Part shown: positions 61,549 through 64,000 of the stretch, piece by piece
Layout: every line of letters begins with the position of its first letter
How positions within the stretch are numbered: the stretch's first letter is position 1
Source: Acidimicrobiaceae bacterium
GTDB lineage: Bacteria > Actinomycetota > Acidimicrobiia > Acidimicrobiales > Ilumatobacteraceae
Assembly: GCA_016722025.1 (NCBI GenBank)
Contig: JADKGZ010000001.1
Span: 62,001 to 126,000, forward strand
Direction: 5' to 3'
Length of the DNA stretch: 64,000 nt
Notes under the pieces: model-generated
Seen by the model: only the letters and a program-made list of their open reading frames with translations
Told to the model about the DNA's origin: nothing
The model's database searches: none
Translations under genes and position numbers: made by a program

Positions 61549-62420
61549 GGACGGGTGAGCGGGGCCAATGCATCGGCCAGCTCGTTCACCGTCCACTTCG
61601 AGTCGCGCTCCACGCCGGCGCCGCGCTGCCAGCTCTCCACCATCGTCACGGTGCCACCCTGCACCAGGAAGGTCTCGCCGGTGAACGCGCACTGCTCGGA
61701 AGCCAGGTACGCAACCAGCGGCGAGATGTTGGCGGGGTCCCACGGGTCGAAGGCGTGCTCCCTGGGCTTCATGATGTCGTCGAGCCCGGGGGTTGCCAGC
61801 GTGAGGCGCGTGCGGGCACCGGGAGCGATGGTGTTGCTCTTCACGTTGTAGCGCACGAGCTCTTTGGCGATGATCTGGCTGAACGTGGCGATGCCGGTCT
61901 TGGCGGCGCCGTAGTTGGCTTGGCCCGGATTGGAGAACAGGCCCGACGTGCTCGAGGTGTGAACGATGTTGCGCGGCTTGGTGATGCCTGCCTTGTGCTG
62001 CTCGCGCCAGTATGCAGCAGCCCAGCGGCTGGGAGCGAAGTGCCCTTTGAGGTGCACAGTGATCACGGCGTCCCACTCGTCTTCGGTCATGTTGACGAGC
62101 ACACGGTCGCGCAGGATGCCGGCGTTGTTGACCAGGATGTCGAGGTCGCCGAACGTCTCTACGGCCTGGTTGACGAGGCGCTGCGCACCTTCCCAGTCGG
62201 CCACGTTGTCGCCGTTGACCACTGCTTCGCCACCCAGCGCCCGCACTTCCTCCACCACCTGCTGCGCCGGGGTGAGATCGGCTCCGCTGCCATCGTTGGC
62301 GCCACCGAGGTCGTTGACGACCACCTTCGCACCTTCCGATGCGAAGTACAGCGCGTGCTCGCGGCCGATGCCGCGACCGGCGCCGGTGATGATGGCAACG
62401 CGTCCGTCGAGAGAACCCAT
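61545..62420 (-). CDS. Short-chain dehydrogenase/reductase, HSD17B4-like
   Basis: A 291-residue SDR. The cofactor motif is TGAGRGIGREHALYFASEGA near residue 12; NNAG near 98; catalytic Ser in HTSSTSGLFSN near 155 and YxxxK in QANYGAAKTG near 168. The insertions match the (3R)-hydroxyacyl-CoA dehydrogenase group (multifunctional enzyme 2), which oxidises hydroxyacyl-CoAs or steroids. The ATG at 62420 has AGGAGG upstream (62434-62429). Coupled by a 4-bp overlap to the downstream MFS gene. Likely lipid or steroid metabolism, but the substrate is not fixed. Confidence 0.92.
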   Translation of the reverse strand: MGSLDGRVAIITGAGRGIGREHALYFASEGAKVVVNDLGGANDGSGADLTPAQQVVEEVRALGGEAVVNGDNVADWEGAQRLVNQAVETFGDLDILVNNAGILRDRVLVNMTEDEWDAVITVHLKGHFAPSRWAAAYWREQHKAGITKPRNIVHTSSTSGLFSNPGQANYGAAKTGIATFSQIIAKELVRYNVKSNTIAPGARTRLTLATPGLDDIMKPREHAFDPWDPANISPLVAYLASEQCAFTGETFLVQGGTVTMVESWQRGAGVERDSKWTVNELADALAPLTRP

Positions 62421-62543
62421 GACGTGAACCTCCTGATGTGGAATGGCCGAGCTGCCGAACGATAGTGACGCGGAGCCTCCGGCAGAGAACCGGTCGACCC
62501 CTCAGCGTGTTGTCAGGCGCACCTCGGCGCAGCGAGCAGGGGC

Positions 62544-64000
62544 TCAACCACCGGGAACGACGGTCACCACCGGCGCCGGGGTGGGGGCGAACGTGAGGTC
62601 GACCTTGGTACCGCGCAGGAACTGCTGTGCGTCGACGACCGGCGCTGCATTGACGGTGGCCGACTGGAACGCCTGAGTGGTGTCGCCGACCACGCTGCCG
62701 ATGACGAAGCCGGCCCCCTGCAGTGCGGCCACGATGGTGTTGTAGTCGAGCCCGGCGAGCGCTGGCATCACGATGACGTCCTGCCCCTTGGACACCGCGA
62801 CGGAGACCTGGGCGCCCCGCTCGACGGCGCTGCCGGCAGGGATGTCCTGGCGGATGACGGTGCCCGCAGGGACATTGACATCGAACTCGTCGGGCACGCG
62901 GAAGATGACCAGGCCGAGGTCTTGCAGCACCTTGGTCGCATCCTCGAAGGTGAGCCCGGCCAGCGCGGGCACCGAACGCGGGGCCGGCCCGGCGGAGAGC
63001 ACCACCTGCACCGTCGTGCCCTTGGTGACGGTGGCGCCGACACCGAGCGTGGGTGCTGCCGGTACCGACCACGACAGCACGACACCCGGTACCACGACTT
63101 CGTCGAACTGCGGTTCGGCCTCGATGAGCACCAGACCGAGCTCGCCGACCTGAGCGGTGGCGTCGGCGAGCGTGAGGCCGACCAGCTCTGGCAGCGCCCG
63201 CGGTGCAGGGCCGGTGCTGACCACGAGCGTGATCTTCGAGCCGTTCTCGAGCGTGGTGCCCGCCGCCGGCTCGGAGCGGATGACCACGCCGGGTTCCACC
63301 GTCTCGCTGGCTTCCTCGATGATGGTGGCCTCGAACGGGCCCAGCTGGTTCAGTGCGGCGCCCTGCCGCAACCCTGCCAGCTCGGGAACGACGCTGGTCT
63401 CGGGCCGCGTGTTGTACCAGGCCAGCACACCGCCGCCGACCGCCATCACCACGAGCAGCGCCAGGAACCAACGCCGTGAGCCGCCGACCGCCGGCGCATG
63501 CTCGGGGAACTCGTCGGCGGGATCGAACACGTCGTCGACGCCGGGCTCGGCGGGCACGACGGGCGGCGGAACGACCGGCGGAACGACCGGCGCGGGTGCG
63601 GAGGTGGCCGGCGACTCGACGGGCGCGGATGCGGCCGGCGGTGCGACCAACAGCGGCGGCAGGGCCATCACCGGGGCGACCAGAGGGGCCGGCGCCGGCA
63701 ACGACGACTGCGCCTCGGCCAACTCGGCCGCGGCAGCCACCGGCTCGGCGACCACGACCGGGGCGACCGCGGCCGCGGCAACCACCGGCTCGACCGGCAC
63801 TGGGTCGGCCGACGCCGGCTCGGCCAGCTTCGGCTCGGCGGGCTGGTGCACCGTCGGCGCAACCAGCAGCGGCAGGGCTGTCGGCTCGACCGGCTCGACC
63901 ACGACCGGCTCGACCACGACCGGCTCGACCGGGTCGACCACGACCGGGTCGACCACGACCGGCTCGACGACGGCGGGCTCGACCATGGCGGGCTCGACCA
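62544..64000 (-). CDS. PASTA-domain protein, partial (possible Ser/Thr kinase C-terminal part)
   Basis: The gene enters the window from the right edge. The visible 485 residues begin with a long Val/Glu/Pro-rich low-complexity tract made of VVEPV-type repeats, then a membrane segment (WFLALLVVMAVGGGVLAWY), then four PASTA domains (SVVPELAGLRQGAALNQL, ALPELVGLTLADATAQV, SVPALAGLTFEDATKVL, VMPALAGLDYNTIVAAL) and a short Pro-rich end. PASTA domains bind muropeptides, and the layout fits a PknB-like kinase or a PASTA-only regulator; the kinase part, if any, lies outside the window. The in-frame ATG at 63986 is internal. Confidence 0.88.
   Translation of the reverse strand, partial: VEPAMVEPAVVEPVVVDPVVVDPVEPVVVEPVVVEPVEPTALPLLVAPTVHQPAEPKLAEPASADPVPVEPVVAAAAVAPVVVAEPVAAAAELAEAQSSLPAPAPLVAPVMALPPLLVAPPAASAPVESPATSAPAPVVPPVVPPPVVPAEPGVDDVFDPADEFPEHAPAVGGSRRWFLALLVVMAVGGGVLAWYNTRPETSVVPELAGLRQGAALNQLGPFEATIIEEASETVEPGVVIRSEPAAGTTLENGSKITLVVSTGPAPRALPELVGLTLADATAQVGELGLVLIEAEPQFDEVVVPGVVLSWSVPAAPTLGVGATVTKGTTVQVVLSAGPAPRSVPALAGLTFEDATKVLQDLGLVIFRVPDEFDVNVPAGTVIRQDIPAGSAVERGAQVSVAVSKGQDVIVMPALAGLDYNTIVAALQGAGFVIGSVVGDTTQAFQSATVNAAPVVDAQQFLRGTKVDLTFAPTPAPVVTVVPGG

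Noticed and set aside
60058..63471. Very long open frame on the minus strand covering the MFS gene, the SDR gene and part of the PASTA gene
   Set aside because: Beyond 61548 the translation is Arg/Gly/His-rich nonsense, while clear SDR and PASTA proteins are encoded in other frames on the same strand.

Overview
The window looks like a chromosomal segment of a high-GC actinobacterium. Gene content (crotonase, acyl-CoA dehydrogenase, SCP2 and SDR lipid genes, an NdgR-type IclR regulator, a homospermidine synthase, DUF2237 and DUF4389 proteins, many GTG starts and 4-bp start/stop overlaps) suggests an Acidimicrobiia-like lineage (Ilumatobacter relatives). That placement is inference; there is no rRNA here. 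No phage, insertion sequence or CRISPR array was seen.

Layout. (1) 1-10.6 kb: a divergent natural-product locus. To the left runs an NRPS whose adenylation domain carries an embedded luciferase-like monooxygenase and then a methyltransferase. To the right runs a PKS module (KS-AT-KR-DH-carrier-thioesterase). Both are broken by single-base frame changes. (2) 10.8-13.3 kb: gltX, a DUF218 gene, tRNA-Gln and tRNA-Glu, on one strand. (3) 13.4-26.3 kb: a short NAD-glutamate dehydrogenase, a DUF2237/crotonase/2OG-oxygenase run, a glycosyltransferase, a TrhA/pentapeptide/VOC run, an acyl-CoA dehydrogenase, and a molybdopterin oxidoreductase with a two-domain fasciclin lipoprotein. (4) 26.4-34.8 kb: cimA with an isoleucine attenuator, a probable structured RNA, an agmatinase-type ureohydrolase, small membrane proteins, and leuB-ilvE. 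(5) 35-44.3 kb: greA, a hydrolase, an AarF kinase, an FKBP lipoprotein, an orphan PIN protein, an NdgR-like regulator, an MFS exporter, an M3 peptidase and a small (GTRWT)13 repeat protein. (6) 44.4-64 kb: leuCD, a DEAD-box helicase, a frameshifted acyl-CoA synthetase, a small ORF with homospermidine synthase, leuA with a leucine attenuator, a ferredoxin, pyrF, serA, SCP2/MFS/SDR genes, and a PASTA protein cut by the right edge.

How the genes fit together. Branched-chain amino acid synthesis dominates: cimA, leuA, leuB, leuC, leuD and ilvE are all present but in four separate transcription units, with an NdgR/LtbR-like regulator nearby. cimA and leuA each have a short leader peptide (four Ile codons, four Leu codons) followed by hairpins and a terminator, and in both the predicted transcript starts at the leader's start codon.

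Most unusual items: the (GTRWT)13 protein with a perfect ribosome binding site; a roughly 490-nt intergenic region full of GNRA-capped hairpins and ending in a terminator; two dispersed repeat families (a 58-bp element in three intergenic gaps and a 52-bp palindrome in two); the leader structure and small overlapping ORF before homospermidine synthase; and the monooxygenase inside the NRPS. Clustered one-base frame breaks at 2.6, 7.2, 7.6 and 50.2 kb may be assembly errors rather than biology.
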